Shown piece after piece: positions 36,249 to 45,782 of a DNA stretch of 64,000 bases (the stretch's first letter is position 1; each line of letters begins with the position of its first letter). Location: contig NZ_JAERTY010000003.1 in NCBI RefSeq assembly GCF_016746095.1, positions 1 through 64,000 on the forward strand, in the 5' to 3' direction. The notes under the pieces were generated by a model that was not told where the DNA came from, ran no database searches, and saw nothing but the letters and a program-made list of their open reading frames with translations. Position numbers and translations under genes: made by a program. The stretch comes from Sphingobacterium faecale (GTDB lineage: Bacteria; Bacteroidota; Bacteroidia; Sphingobacteriales; Sphingobacteriaceae).

Positions 36249-37697
36249 TCATCGTAACTTATCTAGTATCATTCGGATCCGCGCATCGGATGGACGGGGT
36301 GCATTGGGGTCAATAATCCTGCCTTCGTCGTCCAGAAGGACAAAACGAGGAATCTGTAAAATATTAAAAGCTTCTGTAATCTGCTTGTTGTTTTCTGCAT
36401 CTAGCCAAACCTGTATTCCACTTAAATTCTCTTCGCGTACGAAGTCTACCCATTTCTGCTTATCTTTATCTCGATCCATTGACACACTGACAAATAGGAT
36501 ATTTTTACCTTGATAGTCATGTTCGAGAGCTTTTAGATGTGGTATCTCCGCAATACAAGGTCCGCACCAAGTGGCCCATAAGTCTATATATATGTATTTT
36601 CCTCTCCAGTCCTCAAATGTAAATCTAGTGCCCGCTGTATCCTGTAAATTTACTAAAGGGGCCAAATTGCCCTCCAACATCCCTTCCATAGAAGCGTACT
36701 TAATTCTTACTTTTTTGGCAATATCCGGATAAGGCGAAGATGCTGCAAACTTATCATAAAGCTTTCGCTTGAAATTGGTCCGTAAGGAAAAAGCATAATA
36801 TTCGTACAGAGACCTGCCTGAAATCTTAGTGGCTACAAATTCAAAAAAGTCTTGATCCCCTCCTGATAACTTATAAGATTCTTTTAGATAGAAATCTAAG
36901 AAGTAAAAATACGCAATCCCCTTGTCTATCCTTGTAGGGTCAATATCAATTTCGGTAAGGAAATTATAATAATCCCTATCCGCCTGATAACCATCCTCGC
37001 GATAACTACTCCGCATTGATGGGTATAAAAGTCTGGCGCTGATGGCATCTGTATATATTGCCCATGTGCTCACGTGTTTTAGATGTTTGGCCATCTTATG
37101 CTCCTTAATGAACTGTGTTAAGAACGCAGTCCGCTCTGCTCTTCGCTTCTCTACATAGGCTAAATATTGTTTGGCATCATACTGCACGTAGCCAAAGTAA
37201 TTCTTAAGATGCTTGTCTTTGTATTGATTAAACTTCCAATCTTCCTCGTTTAGGTAACGGCTATCTGTACTGTTTTTACCCGTGATCTGTAATGTCGAGG
37301 AAACACTTCCAGCAGTCACTTCTATATGTTGCTTATTTTCGGGTACGAGGTATAGGTAGATCATCTCAGGCCGATTGGTCGTAGTAATGATCGTAGTATC
37401 TTTGCCGTCCCCTTTGGTCAGTGTAAATTTTTCTTCTGTGGGTGTCGAACCAAATAGCAAGAAGGCACGGGATGGACCGGAAAGATTGACCTCAAAACGG
37501 AATTCGCCCTTCGAATCTACTTCTATTTCTAGTTTTTCCTGTTCGCTCAGCAATGCATAATCCTGATAACTCAATGATACCGCACCGCCTTTGAATCCTA
37601 AGATCTTGCCAGTAACGATAGTTTTGCCCTTAGCAGCATAAACTCCCCACACAGCAACAAAAATACTGAAAAGCAATAGTAAAATTTTCTTATACAT
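36249..37697 (-). CDS. TlpA-family thiol-disulfide protein, locus C
   Basis: The 482-residue protein has a signal peptide (LLLLFSIFVAVWGVYA), a DUF4369-like beta domain to about 140, a helical middle region, and a C-terminal thioredoxin fold with WCGPC at 377-381 (LWATWCGPCIAEIP). The cis-proline lies near 450 (LQIPRFVLL). It is a periplasmic redox protein of unknown client. It follows susD by 85 bp, with a strong hairpin in the gap, so it is probably made at a lower level than SusC and SusD. Confidence 0.9.
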   Translation of the reverse strand: MYKKILLLLFSIFVAVWGVYAAKGKTIVTGKILGFKGGAVSLSYQDYALLSEQEKLEIEVDSKGEFRFEVNLSGPSRAFLLFGSTPTEEKFTLTKGDGKDTTIITTTNRPEMIYLYLVPENKQHIEVTAGSVSSTLQITGKNSTDSRYLNEEDWKFNQYKDKHLKNYFGYVQYDAKQYLAYVEKRRAERTAFLTQFIKEHKMAKHLKHVSTWAIYTDAISARLLYPSMRSSYREDGYQADRDYYNFLTEIDIDPTRIDKGIAYFYFLDFYLKESYKLSGGDQDFFEFVATKISGRSLYEYYAFSLRTNFKRKLYDKFAASSPYPDIAKKVRIKYASMEGMLEGNLAPLVNLQDTAGTRFTFEDWRGKYIYIDLWATWCGPCIAEIPHLKALEHDYQGKNILFVSVSMDRDKDKQKWVDFVREENLSGIQVWLDAENNKQITEAFNILQIPRFVLLDDEGRIIDPNAPRPSDARIRMILDKLR

Positions 37698-37723
37698 ATT
37701 GGTCTTGTATCAAATGAACAAAA

Positions 37724-37758
37724 GCTATCTTCGGTATCTAGCCGATACCGAAGATAGC
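37724..37758 (-). terminator. Intercistronic terminator between susD and tlpA, locus C
   Basis: A perfect 15-bp stem, GCTATCTTCGGTATC with its complement at 37744-37758, and a five-base loop. On the minus strand it is followed by CTTTTGTT, a short T-run. It lies within the operon, so partial termination would lower expression of the TlpA gene. Confidence 0.75.
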
Positions 37759-37782
37759 AAGACTACTCTATCTGTAATCTGT

Positions 37783-39216
37783 TTAAAGATTAGGGTTGAA
37801 TGCTGCTGCATCCGATGGTATCGGTAAATAGATGGCGCTGGTTTTCCAAGTCGGCTTGAGCGCCGGAAGGATATCATCCGCTCTAGTCTTGTTTGCGTCC
37901 CCGCCTACACTAGGCCAGCGCCGCAAATCATACCAACGGTGTCCCCATTCGGCAAACAGTTCTACCCGGCGCTCTTGCTCTATAGCCTCGCGAACAGCAG
38001 CATCGGCATTACCAAGGGATAGTGCTGTCAACCCCGAGCGTTCGCGTATATCGTTGATATCATCCTGCGCTAAATTGTATTTCTTCTGGTTATAACGTGC
38101 CTCGGCACGTATCAGATACTGCTCGCCTAAACGTAACACCATCGTGTACTCGGCTGTAGGTGTGACACCAAAACGGGCCTTGTATTTGTATGGATATTTG
38201 TGTGTCACACCTGCTGTAGTGGTGATCTTGCCAACCCAGTTTTCATGGCGCTGATCGCCTGCCTCGAATGCATCATATAGATAATTGGGGATAAGGCGAA
38301 ACAATGGCGTACCTGTAACTATATTGGCGGGTATAATTAAAAACCCTTCCCAGGTATTGCGCCCACCGGATACATTAACGGCCTGTATCTGCCAGATGGC
38401 TTCGTCACTATTTTTCAAAAACACTTTATTCATATCGGTAGTCGGCATGAGTTTGTACATTGGATTATTGATGACTTCGGTAGATTCAATCTCGGCTAAA
38501 TCCCATTTTTTGGTATATAAGTAAACACGGGCTAAGAGTGCTGTAGCTGCTCCTTTATTAGGACGGATGCGTTCCCCATCAGAATTTACCGCAACACCAC
38601 TTGGATAACCATCCAGGAGTTTGCTCTTTGCATCTTTTAGATCTTCAATGATCGTGGTGTATACTTCTGCCTCGGATGAGCGGTTTTTGAAATTATTTTC
38701 ATCGACATTGGAGTTCAAAACTAATGGTACTCCGCCAAAGTTATTGACCAAGTAGAAGTAACAGAATGCGCGCAAAAATTTGGCTTCACCAATGAGCTGG
38801 CTTTTTACCTCTGGAGATAAGGATGTCGCAATCTCCAGTCCTTCAATACACATATTGGCCTGAGCGATATACTCATAGGGCTGAGTCCATAGTGTAGACA
38901 GAAACTGGTTGGAAGGAAGTACAGCATTGGCCTTAAACTCGTCGTAGGCTGCAAACTGAGCTGCATAAGCGAACTCATCGGCCTCCATCGCGGGAAGCAC
39001 CATGGAGAGGACATTGGCAAACTGGTAGTTCAGCTGATTCATACGTGAATATACGCCTGTGACGGACGCTGTCGCTGCTTTGTCGTCCGAAAACGCTAAA
39101 CCGGCAGCCACCTCATCTTTCGGTACACCTACATCCAGGTAACTTTCGCATGAGTGGAGCCCTAAACTTATACCTATTATCGCTATATATTTTAAAAATC
39201 TCATAACTATTCTCAT
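37783..39216 (-). CDS. SusD/RagB-like surface lipoprotein, locus C
   Basis: A 477-residue lipoprotein with the lipobox in ISLGLHSC near residue 23. SusD motifs are LIGEAKFLRAFCYFYLVNNFGGVPLV and, near the end, IEQERRVELFAEWGHRWYDLRRW, closer to the classical SusD consensus than the locus A and B proteins. Its start overlaps the susC stop by one base (TAATG), so the two are translationally coupled. The ligand is unknown; the only downstream enzyme is a TlpA protein. Confidence 0.94.
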   Translation of the reverse strand: MRIVMRFLKYIAIIGISLGLHSCESYLDVGVPKDEVAAGLAFSDDKAATASVTGVYSRMNQLNYQFANVLSMVLPAMEADEFAYAAQFAAYDEFKANAVLPSNQFLSTLWTQPYEYIAQANMCIEGLEIATSLSPEVKSQLIGEAKFLRAFCYFYLVNNFGGVPLVLNSNVDENNFKNRSSEAEVYTTIIEDLKDAKSKLLDGYPSGVAVNSDGERIRPNKGAATALLARVYLYTKKWDLAEIESTEVINNPMYKLMPTTDMNKVFLKNSDEAIWQIQAVNVSGGRNTWEGFLIIPANIVTGTPLFRLIPNYLYDAFEAGDQRHENWVGKITTTAGVTHKYPYKYKARFGVTPTAEYTMVLRLGEQYLIRAEARYNQKKYNLAQDDINDIRERSGLTALSLGNADAAVREAIEQERRVELFAEWGHRWYDLRRWPSVGGDANKTRADDILPALKPTWKTSAIYLPIPSDAAAFNPNL

Positions 39217-42200
39217 TAATATGTAAATCGGATACCTAATGTGTACTGCTTCATAGGAGGCATTAATCGTCCTTGTGTCTCGGGATCAAAACCGTCATAC
39301 TTGGTAAACGTCAATAGATTCTGCCCCTGACCGTACAGCACAATACGTTGTGTCTTAATAGCCGGTAGCAGTGAAGTGAAATCATAACTTACCATAAGGT
39401 TTTTCAAACGAATATAAGATGCATCCCCCCATTGTGCGTCGGAATGACGGTAATAGGTATTATAAGTGCTATAGGCCTCATCTGCAGAGGTTGATGCTGA
39501 TCGGGGAATATCTGTCACCTGCCCTGCTTGTGTCCAACGGTCAAGTACAGAGGTATCAAAATTGGTCATGATTCCTAATGCGCCCGGTGCCATATAACCA
39601 AAGTTCAATAGTTCTCCTTCTTGTTTTACAAACTGCAACAGGAAACTCAGATTGAAATTTTTATAGGTAAAACTATTGTTTAGACCTCCAAAAAACTTGG
39701 GTAGGCGTGTGCCCATTACATATTTATCATCAAGACCATCGGACAGCTCGCCATCACCGCTAAGGTCTTCAAACTGAGCAACACCGGTCTGCGGGTCTAC
39801 GCCGGTAAACTTGTATCCGTATACGCTCTCCATAGAGTATCCTACTGCATATAACACTCTTTCGTATTCTGGGAACGACTCTAAGCCGGGATAATCAATC
39901 AACTTGCTGGTCGAAATGGTTAAGTTGGCTGATGTATTCCATTCGAAATAGCTATTTTTAAAATTGGTGGAACTGACTTCAAACTCCCACCCTCTATTCT
40001 GTACAATACCAGGAAGGTTGGCCGTGAATCCTTCAAAACCTGTCTGTGGTGACAATTTTTTAGTGATAAGCTGATTGTCTGTTTTATTGTAGTAACGGTT
40101 TACGTTTAACGTTAGTCTATTGTCCCAAAAGCCTGTCTCTAAACCAAACTCGAGCTTGCGCGTGGTCTCCCAGCTGAATAAAGGGTTGGCCACACGTGTA
40201 GGATATAGGCCGGACACGCCATCATAAGCATAACTATTGAAGCTCCAAGTATCCATATAGCCGTAATCGCCAATCTGGTCATTACCTGTTACACCATAGC
40301 TACTACGTAGCTTACCAAAGGTTAGAAAGGGAATATTGTCACGGATAAACCCTTCTTCAGAAAACACCCATGCCGCACCTACTGAACCAAAGTTGCCCAT
40401 ACGACGATCAGGGCCAAAACGTGATGAACCGTCACGCCTAAAGGTACCGTTGACAATATATTTATTCTGAATATTGTAGGTAGCCCGTGCAAACCCAGCC
40501 TGATACCTGTACTTGCTGTAACGCAAGCCATTGGACTGTACGGAAACCGCCGCATCAATGTTATTGAGTTGGCTCTCTAAAGTGAAGTCTTCGCCTATAA
40601 AATAGTTTCCATCGTTGATCCCTTCTTGATAGGTCAACCCCGCTAATAGATCTAACTTGCCTACCCCTAACTCTAATGTATAATTTGCTTGGGGTTCTAT
40701 ACTATAGGAGGAATACGCCCCGTTGCCCAAATGACTAGTGCTGACTGCTCCAGCATCAGGCTTGAAGGATGATAGAGGAAGCATGCGTAGCTGGTCTAAC
40801 GTGGTGTTGTTATAGCCTATAGTAGCTGATAAACTCAGATTCTGGATTGGGTTATAACGTAATATCCCGCTTGTCAATAGGGTCTTATTACGTGTTTCTT
40901 GCTTACGTCTTAAAAGTGCATAGGGATTTTGCAGGTTACTGTACCAATATAGTGATCCATCTGAATTATAGATCGGCATATTAGGGGGCAAATCGTAAAA
41001 CTGACTGATATCACTTGCCATTGCATTGTTGAAGTCTCTGGCATAGTTGGCTGTAGCGGCAATAGAGAACTTACCATCGGGTGAGCTATGGAGTATACTC
41101 AACATACCGGCGCCTTTTTTATAACCATTGTCGCCTGGTTGCACAGTGGTCTCATTGCGCAAGGTACCTGTCAGCAAGAAATTGGTGGTTTCTGACCCCC
41201 CACCTATGGATATGTTGGCTTGGGTAATCTTGCCTGTACCACCCATCATTTTCTTCTGCCAATTTTGATCCAAGTTCTGATCCCATTCGAAGAGATCCGG
41301 TAAATCTGGATCAGGCGTGACACCTGAGTTTTGGAATGCCTCTCTACGTAGCTTTAGGTATTCGGCTGTATTCAGCATATCGACCATATTGGTGACTTTT
41401 CCGCCGCCTGTGTAGGCATTGAAATTGAAGCGTGTACTGCCTGATTTTCCTTTCTTGGTGCTGATCAAGATGACACCATTAGCTCCACGCGAACCGTATA
41501 TAGCAGTTGCATCAGCATCCTTGAGTATATCAATGCGGTCGATATCACTTGGATTGATACCTGCGATAGGACTCTGGGTACCGTTGTCGCCTGTAAACAT
41601 ATTGAGAGATTCGGAAAAGAACGGTACCCCATCTACGATGTATAATGGTGAACTGCTCGCAGCAATCGAGTTGATGCCACGCAGACGTACATTAATCATA
41701 GCTCCTGGCAGTCCATTGCTGCTGCTGATATCGAGCCCTGCTACCCGCCCTTGTAAAGCTTCCATCACATTATTAACCGGAGAACGGGACAGCTCTTCGC
41801 TCGTAACGCTGGCCGTAGACCCGGTGCTGACACGCTTCGTAGTAGTACCATAGCCTATGACGGTCACTGCATCTAAACTTCCAAAATCGGGGGCAAGCAC
41901 AATGTCCTGCATATCCTTAGTATATATAACCTCTTGTGTCACATAACCTACAGAAGAAATAATCAAGTTGACTACCCCATCTTGCTTGACTGTAAAAAAA
42001 CCTTGTTGATCTGTAGAGGTCACTCTATTGGTCTCTTTTATACGGATGGTAACGCCAGCTATAGGAAGTCCGCTTTCATTCAAAACACGACCGCGTCGTA
42101 CCTCTTGTTCTTTTATAATTTCTGCTTCCAGAATTTTTCCTGATGTAAACGATCTCCTTTTGATAATCACAATCTTACCAGCCTGTCGGTACTCCAGGTC

Positions 42201-42503
42201 GGTATGCCGTAATAGGTTGTCTAAAATCTGTTCGACATTTTCGCTTTTACTATCGATATGTGTCTGCTTATATTGTTGCACGTCATTGCTCACATAAGTA
42301 AATCTTAAACTTGTCTGCTTTTCTAATTGCTTCAACGCATCTTTAAGAGCAATATTCCCAGATGGCAATGATGCTTTTATTTTGGCTAGAATCTGCGCCG
42401 TGGAACTGGATGCTATGACTGTAGCAAACCATGTCAATAATAATGCTAACGAGGATATTTTCATTAATAAGCTCCTATTGCACTTGTTTCGGATTAAATG
42501 CAT
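39216..42503 (-). CDS. SusC/RagA-like TonB-dependent receptor with STN domain, locus C
   Basis: The 1095-residue receptor has a signal peptide after Met15 (MKISSLALLLTWFATVIASS), an STN domain at about 45-115 (ALKQLEKQTSLRFTYVSND), a carboxypeptidase-regulatory-like domain at about 135-210, and a plug containing VMEALQGRVAGLDISS and LKDADATAIYGSRGANGVIL. The barrel ends in YTLGIRFTY. It is more distant from the locus A and B receptors than those are from each other. The fecR gene lies 129 bp upstream. Confidence 0.94.
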   Translation of the reverse strand: MHLIRNKCNRSLLMKISSLALLLTWFATVIASSSTAQILAKIKASLPSGNIALKDALKQLEKQTSLRFTYVSNDVQQYKQTHIDSKSENVEQILDNLLRHTDLEYRQAGKIVIIKRRSFTSGKILEAEIIKEQEVRRGRVLNESGLPIAGVTIRIKETNRVTSTDQQGFFTVKQDGVVNLIISSVGYVTQEVIYTKDMQDIVLAPDFGSLDAVTVIGYGTTTKRVSTGSTASVTSEELSRSPVNNVMEALQGRVAGLDISSSNGLPGAMINVRLRGINSIAASSSPLYIVDGVPFFSESLNMFTGDNGTQSPIAGINPSDIDRIDILKDADATAIYGSRGANGVILISTKKGKSGSTRFNFNAYTGGGKVTNMVDMLNTAEYLKLRREAFQNSGVTPDPDLPDLFEWDQNLDQNWQKKMMGGTGKITQANISIGGGSETTNFLLTGTLRNETTVQPGDNGYKKGAGMLSILHSSPDGKFSIAATANYARDFNNAMASDISQFYDLPPNMPIYNSDGSLYWYSNLQNPYALLRRKQETRNKTLLTSGILRYNPIQNLSLSATIGYNNTTLDQLRMLPLSSFKPDAGAVSTSHLGNGAYSSYSIEPQANYTLELGVGKLDLLAGLTYQEGINDGNYFIGEDFTLESQLNNIDAAVSVQSNGLRYSKYRYQAGFARATYNIQNKYIVNGTFRRDGSSRFGPDRRMGNFGSVGAAWVFSEEGFIRDNIPFLTFGKLRSSYGVTGNDQIGDYGYMDTWSFNSYAYDGVSGLYPTRVANPLFSWETTRKLEFGLETGFWDNRLTLNVNRYYNKTDNQLITKKLSPQTGFEGFTANLPGIVQNRGWEFEVSSTNFKNSYFEWNTSANLTISTSKLIDYPGLESFPEYERVLYAVGYSMESVYGYKFTGVDPQTGVAQFEDLSGDGELSDGLDDKYVMGTRLPKFFGGLNNSFTYKNFNLSFLLQFVKQEGELLNFGYMAPGALGIMTNFDTSVLDRWTQAGQVTDIPRSASTSADEAYSTYNTYYRHSDAQWGDASYIRLKNLMVSYDFTSLLPAIKTQRIVLYGQGQNLLTFTKYDGFDPETQGRLMPPMKQYTLGIRFTY

Positions 42504-42550
42504 AATTTTGATATTGATTTAGTATAATGTATTCTATTTATTGAATCCTT

Positions 42551-42582
42551 AAGTCATCCCGAGGACCAGTCGGGGTGACTTT
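42551..42582 (-). promoter_or_regulatory. Hairpin in the FecR-SusC junction, locus C
   Basis: AAGTCATCCCGA pairs with TCGGGGTGACTT (one G-T wobble) around GGACCAG-type loop sequence. It lies between the fecR stop at 42633 and the susC start at 42503, with no T-run on the minus strand. Confidence 0.5.
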
Positions 42583-42632
42583 CTTCATTCTTAGTATCTC
42601 TTCTATTACATAGGCATTTTTTTCTATTTGGG

Positions 42633-43670
42633 TTAAAAAATGATATAGTTATTTTCTTCTTTTTTCAAATGTGTGTCCGTCAATGTTGTCAGAATTTCCA
42701 ATACATCAGTAGGAGTGCTATTCTTCGGTATAGAGGTGGTAATTATTTTATTCCCAAGTACCGGATCGTGAAGCTTAATAGAAATCTGGTAAAAACGCTC
42801 AATATCAGCAATAATCGCAGCAATAGACTCATCTTCATACTCAAGGTATCCCTCTGTCCAACTTCCGGCAACTTTGCTCTTTAATGCTTTTTCTTTAAGA
42901 GTAGGAAAAACACCAACAGGCAATAGCGGAACTCGGAGTTCTTGATTCTGCACCAAGGTAGCCAGTATGGTATTATCTTTACTCACCATGACTTTGCCGG
43001 TTTTGACAGTAACTAATACGTCTTTCATACCAGGATATGCCTTAACGTTGAATTTTGTTCCGACTACTTTCGTTTTCACATCTCCGGTGTGAACAATAAA
43101 AGGCCAATCTTTGGCTCGCTCTACCTCAAAATAGGCTTCTCCTACCAGTGTCACTTCCCGAGGTTGTCCTTTCTTGAATTTTCGCGGATATTCTAGTTTG
43201 GAAGAGGAGTTGACCCATACTCTGGTACCATCATCCAATACAAGGACTTTATTATCGTCCTGAAGGACATTATTGACTATCGTTATATTCTCTTTGGGTA
43301 TATTATTGTCACGCCATCTCTGTGTGTAGAAAAATCCCACTAATAATATTGCTGCAGAGATAGCAATGCCAACGTATGTTTTGATGAGACGGTTAGAACT
43401 TTTCCTTTCCGAGTCAGAAGAAAGTAAATGATGTGTGTCTATCGAGCCAGTAGATTCCAACAATTTGCCTTGATAATCCACATAAGCTAAAGATGGATCC
43501 TGTTCCTTAAGCTCTTCGTAAAGTTCTTTTATCAACAGAGATATTTCTTCATCTTGTTTTGCTGAGCTAATCACTGTGAATAGTTCGTCCAGCTCCGAGC
43601 GGGTCGATCTATTGTAAAAATACTGTCTTAATAAATAGTGTATACGTGCTTCCATAATGCAATCTAACAT
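42633..43670 (-). CDS. FecR-family anti-sigma factor, locus C
   Basis: The 345-residue protein is shorter than the other three FecR proteins here. It has a cytoplasmic N-terminus of about 95 residues, one membrane helix (TYVGIAISAAILLVGFFYT), a FecR domain (LDDGTRVWVNSSSKLEYP, REVTLVGEAYFEVERA, VVGTKFNVKAYPG) and a C-terminal DUF4974-like domain. It lacks the extra loop between helix and FecR domain that carries the NGxI-type repeat in loci A, B and D. It is transcribed away from its sigma gene at 43865, which is an unusual arrangement. Confidence 0.92.
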   Translation of the reverse strand: MLDCIMEARIHYLLRQYFYNRSTRSELDELFTVISSAKQDEEISLLIKELYEELKEQDPSLAYVDYQGKLLESTGSIDTHHLLSSDSERKSSNRLIKTYVGIAISAAILLVGFFYTQRWRDNNIPKENITIVNNVLQDDNKVLVLDDGTRVWVNSSSKLEYPRKFKKGQPREVTLVGEAYFEVERAKDWPFIVHTGDVKTKVVGTKFNVKAYPGMKDVLVTVKTGKVMVSKDNTILATLVQNQELRVPLLPVGVFPTLKEKALKSKVAGSWTEGYLEYEDESIAAIIADIERFYQISIKLHDPVLGNKIITTSIPKNSTPTDVLEILTTLTDTHLKKEENNYIIF

Positions 43671-43864
43671 AAAGACGAAGCAAAGAGCAGTATGTCCTAT
43701 TCAGAATAACATTATTTTAAAAAAACAAGAATGTTTATTGATTATCATGCTATATCTTTAGTCAAGAAATGAAAACATTGCTGGCAACTAGTTATCAACA
43801 CAGATGGTAAAACATTGATAGTACAGGATAATTTGTATCTTTATTCTCAACTTACCAAAATATC
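43671..43864. promoter_or_regulatory. Divergent promoter region between fecR and sigma, locus C
   Basis: This 194-bp AT-rich gap separates two divergent genes and must hold promoters for both. An AT-rich run (TTTTAAAAAAACAAGAATG, about 43712-43730) lies near the middle. I could not pick out a convincing Bacteroidota -33/-7 pair. Confidence 0.4.
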
Positions 43865-44458
43865 ATGAATAATGAAGATACTCCTTTACGGACAATTCCC
43901 TCTTCTGACGGAGATAAGAAATGCTCTGAATCGGTAGAGGAATCTTTACGTGTTGTATTTAATGATATATTTATTTCTCAAGAAAAAGGACTCTTCAAAT
44001 TAGCTTTTCATCTTACAAAAGATCAGCATATAGCCCGTGACATTGTACACGATGTTTTTCTTAAACTATGGGAAACACGTGACCAATTTGAAAAAATCAA
44101 ATCGATGGAGTCTTTTTTATTTATACTCACACGCAACAAGGTAATGGATTATCTCCGTAAAGCGTCAGCAGATGTAAGGTTAAAAGAAACCATCTGGCAT
44201 TCTATGCAACAGATTTCTGCCGAACCGATTCATCCTGTAGAAGATAAGGAATTTCGTTCTGAGCTCCAACAAGCTATAGATATGCTCCCCCCGCAACGTA
44301 AAATCATTTATCTGATGCGAGACGAAGGGTATAACTATAAGGAAATCGCTAATGAATTACAGATATCCCACCATACCGTCAAAAACCAACTCAGCGCGGC
44401 ATTGAAATCGATTAGAAAACTGCTTAAAAATTTTCAGGTGTTGTTGTGTTTATTGTAA
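43865..44458 (+). CDS. ECF-type sigma factor, locus C
   Basis: The 197-residue ECF sigma factor has region 2 (ARDIVHDVFLKLWETRDQFE) and region 4 (EGYNYKEIANELQISHHTVK). An extra N-terminal stretch of about 25 polar residues precedes region 2. It is divergent from the FecR gene it most likely pairs with. The region 4 sequence differs from those of the other sigma factors here, so it should recognise its own promoter set. Confidence 0.92.
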   Translation: MNNEDTPLRTIPSSDGDKKCSESVEESLRVVFNDIFISQEKGLFKLAFHLTKDQHIARDIVHDVFLKLWETRDQFEKIKSMESFLFILTRNKVMDYLRKASADVRLKETIWHSMQQISAEPIHPVEDKEFRSELQQAIDMLPPQRKIIYLMRDEGYNYKEIANELQISHHTVKNQLSAALKSIRKLLKNFQVLLCLL

Positions 44459-44709
44459 ACCAACACTTTTCTCCAGAGAAGTCCAATCCTAGAAAGAGGC
44501 CTCTGATTTCTACTAGCTACCGGTACTCGGTATACTGGTCATTACAATTGGAGAGTTCATTGGCAAAAAAACTCCAACAGATGCTATGGAACACAATACG
44601 TGTAGCTATTTTTAGTATGGGCTTTATCATGCAGGGCACAGGGTTCTCTGAATTTGACATCCATGGACAATCTATACGTTATCGCATGCACGCGAGAAAA
44701 AAGTATTAA
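44446..44709 (+). CDS. Doubtful 87-residue frame after the locus C sigma gene
   Basis: The frame overlaps the sigma 3' end by 13 bp. It encodes a basic peptide with one hydrophobic stretch (WNTIRVAIFSMGFIMQGTG) and an arginine-rich end. I recognise no family. It might be the relic of a membrane or secreted protein's N-terminus, or chance. If it is not a gene, 44459-44808 holds nothing I can support. Confidence 0.25.
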   Translation: MFIVNQHFSPEKSNPRKRPLISTSYRYSVYWSLQLESSLAKKLQQMLWNTIRVAIFSMGFIMQGTGFSEFDIHGQSIRYRMHARKKY

Positions 44710-44808
44710 ACTCTTATGATTCTCTGTTTATGTTTTATTCTCCTACTGTACGAAGTTTCCTAGCTTATCGAATAGGTAATTGGAAGCAGAGGATAAAGAA
44801 TCCGAATA

Positions 44809-45402
44809 TTAAAAGAAATCAGAACATCCAGTTATCAACAAAAAGCTCATGTACAAATTAATATCCTTTTCCTTAAAAACCATACGAAGCGCAAACAATG
44901 CTTTAGATTTTGCAAAATAAACTGCACTCGCAGTAGTACCTAGTGCATCGCAAATTTCTTTGGTATCCATGCCTTCAAGATAGGACATTCTGAAAACTTC
45001 GGCTTGTTGCTTGGGCAACTTGGCCAATTCAAGTGAAATCTCAACAATAAGCTCTGCATAAATGATCTGCGAGAGCGTATCTGTATCCATATTAAATAAG
45101 TATGTCGGCTCTTCATCTATAAGAGAAACAACTTTATTATAGAAGAGCTCCTTGTAATCGAAACTAGCATTGCGCGTTACTAAATACAAGAATGATTTTA
45201 TACCTTCATATGTACTAAAAATAGTCCTTCTCTCCCAAAGCTTAAAAAAAGACTCAGAAACAATCTCTTCGGAGGCTTCTTTGTTCTTTGTTATTTTGAA
45301 AGCAAAAAAGCGTAGTGATTCTCCGAAATGAGACATAAAATATTTTAATCCAGACTCATCTCCACGCTTGAGGGTTTCCATATGTTTTAGGTTATCCATC
45401 AT
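44809..45402 (-). CDS. ECF-type sigma factor without an adjacent FecR
   Basis: The 197-residue ECF sigma factor has region 2 (ASEEIVSESFFKLWERR) and region 4 (YLEGMDTKEICDALGTTASA). It is clearly related to the sigma factor at 61503-62159 (shared LRFFAF, EEIVS-SFFKLW, FLYLVTRNA-FDY, VYFA-SKAL). No anti-sigma gene is beside it; the nearest on this strand is at 58949. It lies downstream of the FAD oxidoreductase, at the far end of locus D, and may be a second regulator of that locus. Confidence 0.9.
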   Translation of the reverse strand: MMDNLKHMETLKRGDESGLKYFMSHFGESLRFFAFKITKNKEASEEIVSESFFKLWERRTIFSTYEGIKSFLYLVTRNASFDYKELFYNKVVSLIDEEPTYLFNMDTDTLSQIIYAELIVEISLELAKLPKQQAEVFRMSYLEGMDTKEICDALGTTASAVYFAKSKALFALRMVFKEKDINLYMSFLLITGCSDFF

Positions 45403-45782
45403 ATTGATAAATTTACACAGGTTTGACTATTGAACTAAGTTAAGTAAAATATACTAATTTCACCACGTATACAATTCACCTTAATAATAACTTAATCAGC
45501 GTAATATAAAACTAATATAGCTACCTCCATTGTAAGATACTGCCTACGTAATCCAGTATCTTAACAATAACTCAAATAATAACATGTAGGTATTTGAAAT
45601 CACCATCTAATCCCTCCGTGTCCATCTCCTTCTATATTCAGAGTGGTGCTATATGTACCAACGAACGTACCAGTACGTACCTCTGTATTATATAAATAAG
45701 CCCTGCAAATACTCCTGTACTCTTGATAACACTTAATCGTGATTGATTACTCATAGTTAGATGTAATTCAAAACGTGTTATT
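45403..45782. other. 380-bp non-coding gap with one hairpin
   Basis: Between the FAD oxidoreductase stop and the orphan sigma start, a perfect 10-bp stem (TAAGATACTG at 45533-45542 with its complement at 45554-45563) is visible, without a clear T-run. The sequence GTACCAACGAACGTACCAGTACGTACC near 45655-45685 contains several overlapping GTAC-type palindromes. The sigma promoter should lie here. No gene was recognised. Confidence 0.4.

Noticed and set aside
41419..41853. 144-codon plus-strand frame inside susC of locus C
   Set aside because: It lies wholly antisense to the conserved plug region of susC. Such long antisense frames are a by-product of codon use and recur at the matching place in other SusC genes.
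45600..45754. Short minus-strand frames, one containing TYSTTLNIEGDGHGGIRW
   Set aside because: There is no start in frame for the interesting one and it is under 50 codons. It could be a relic but cannot be supported.
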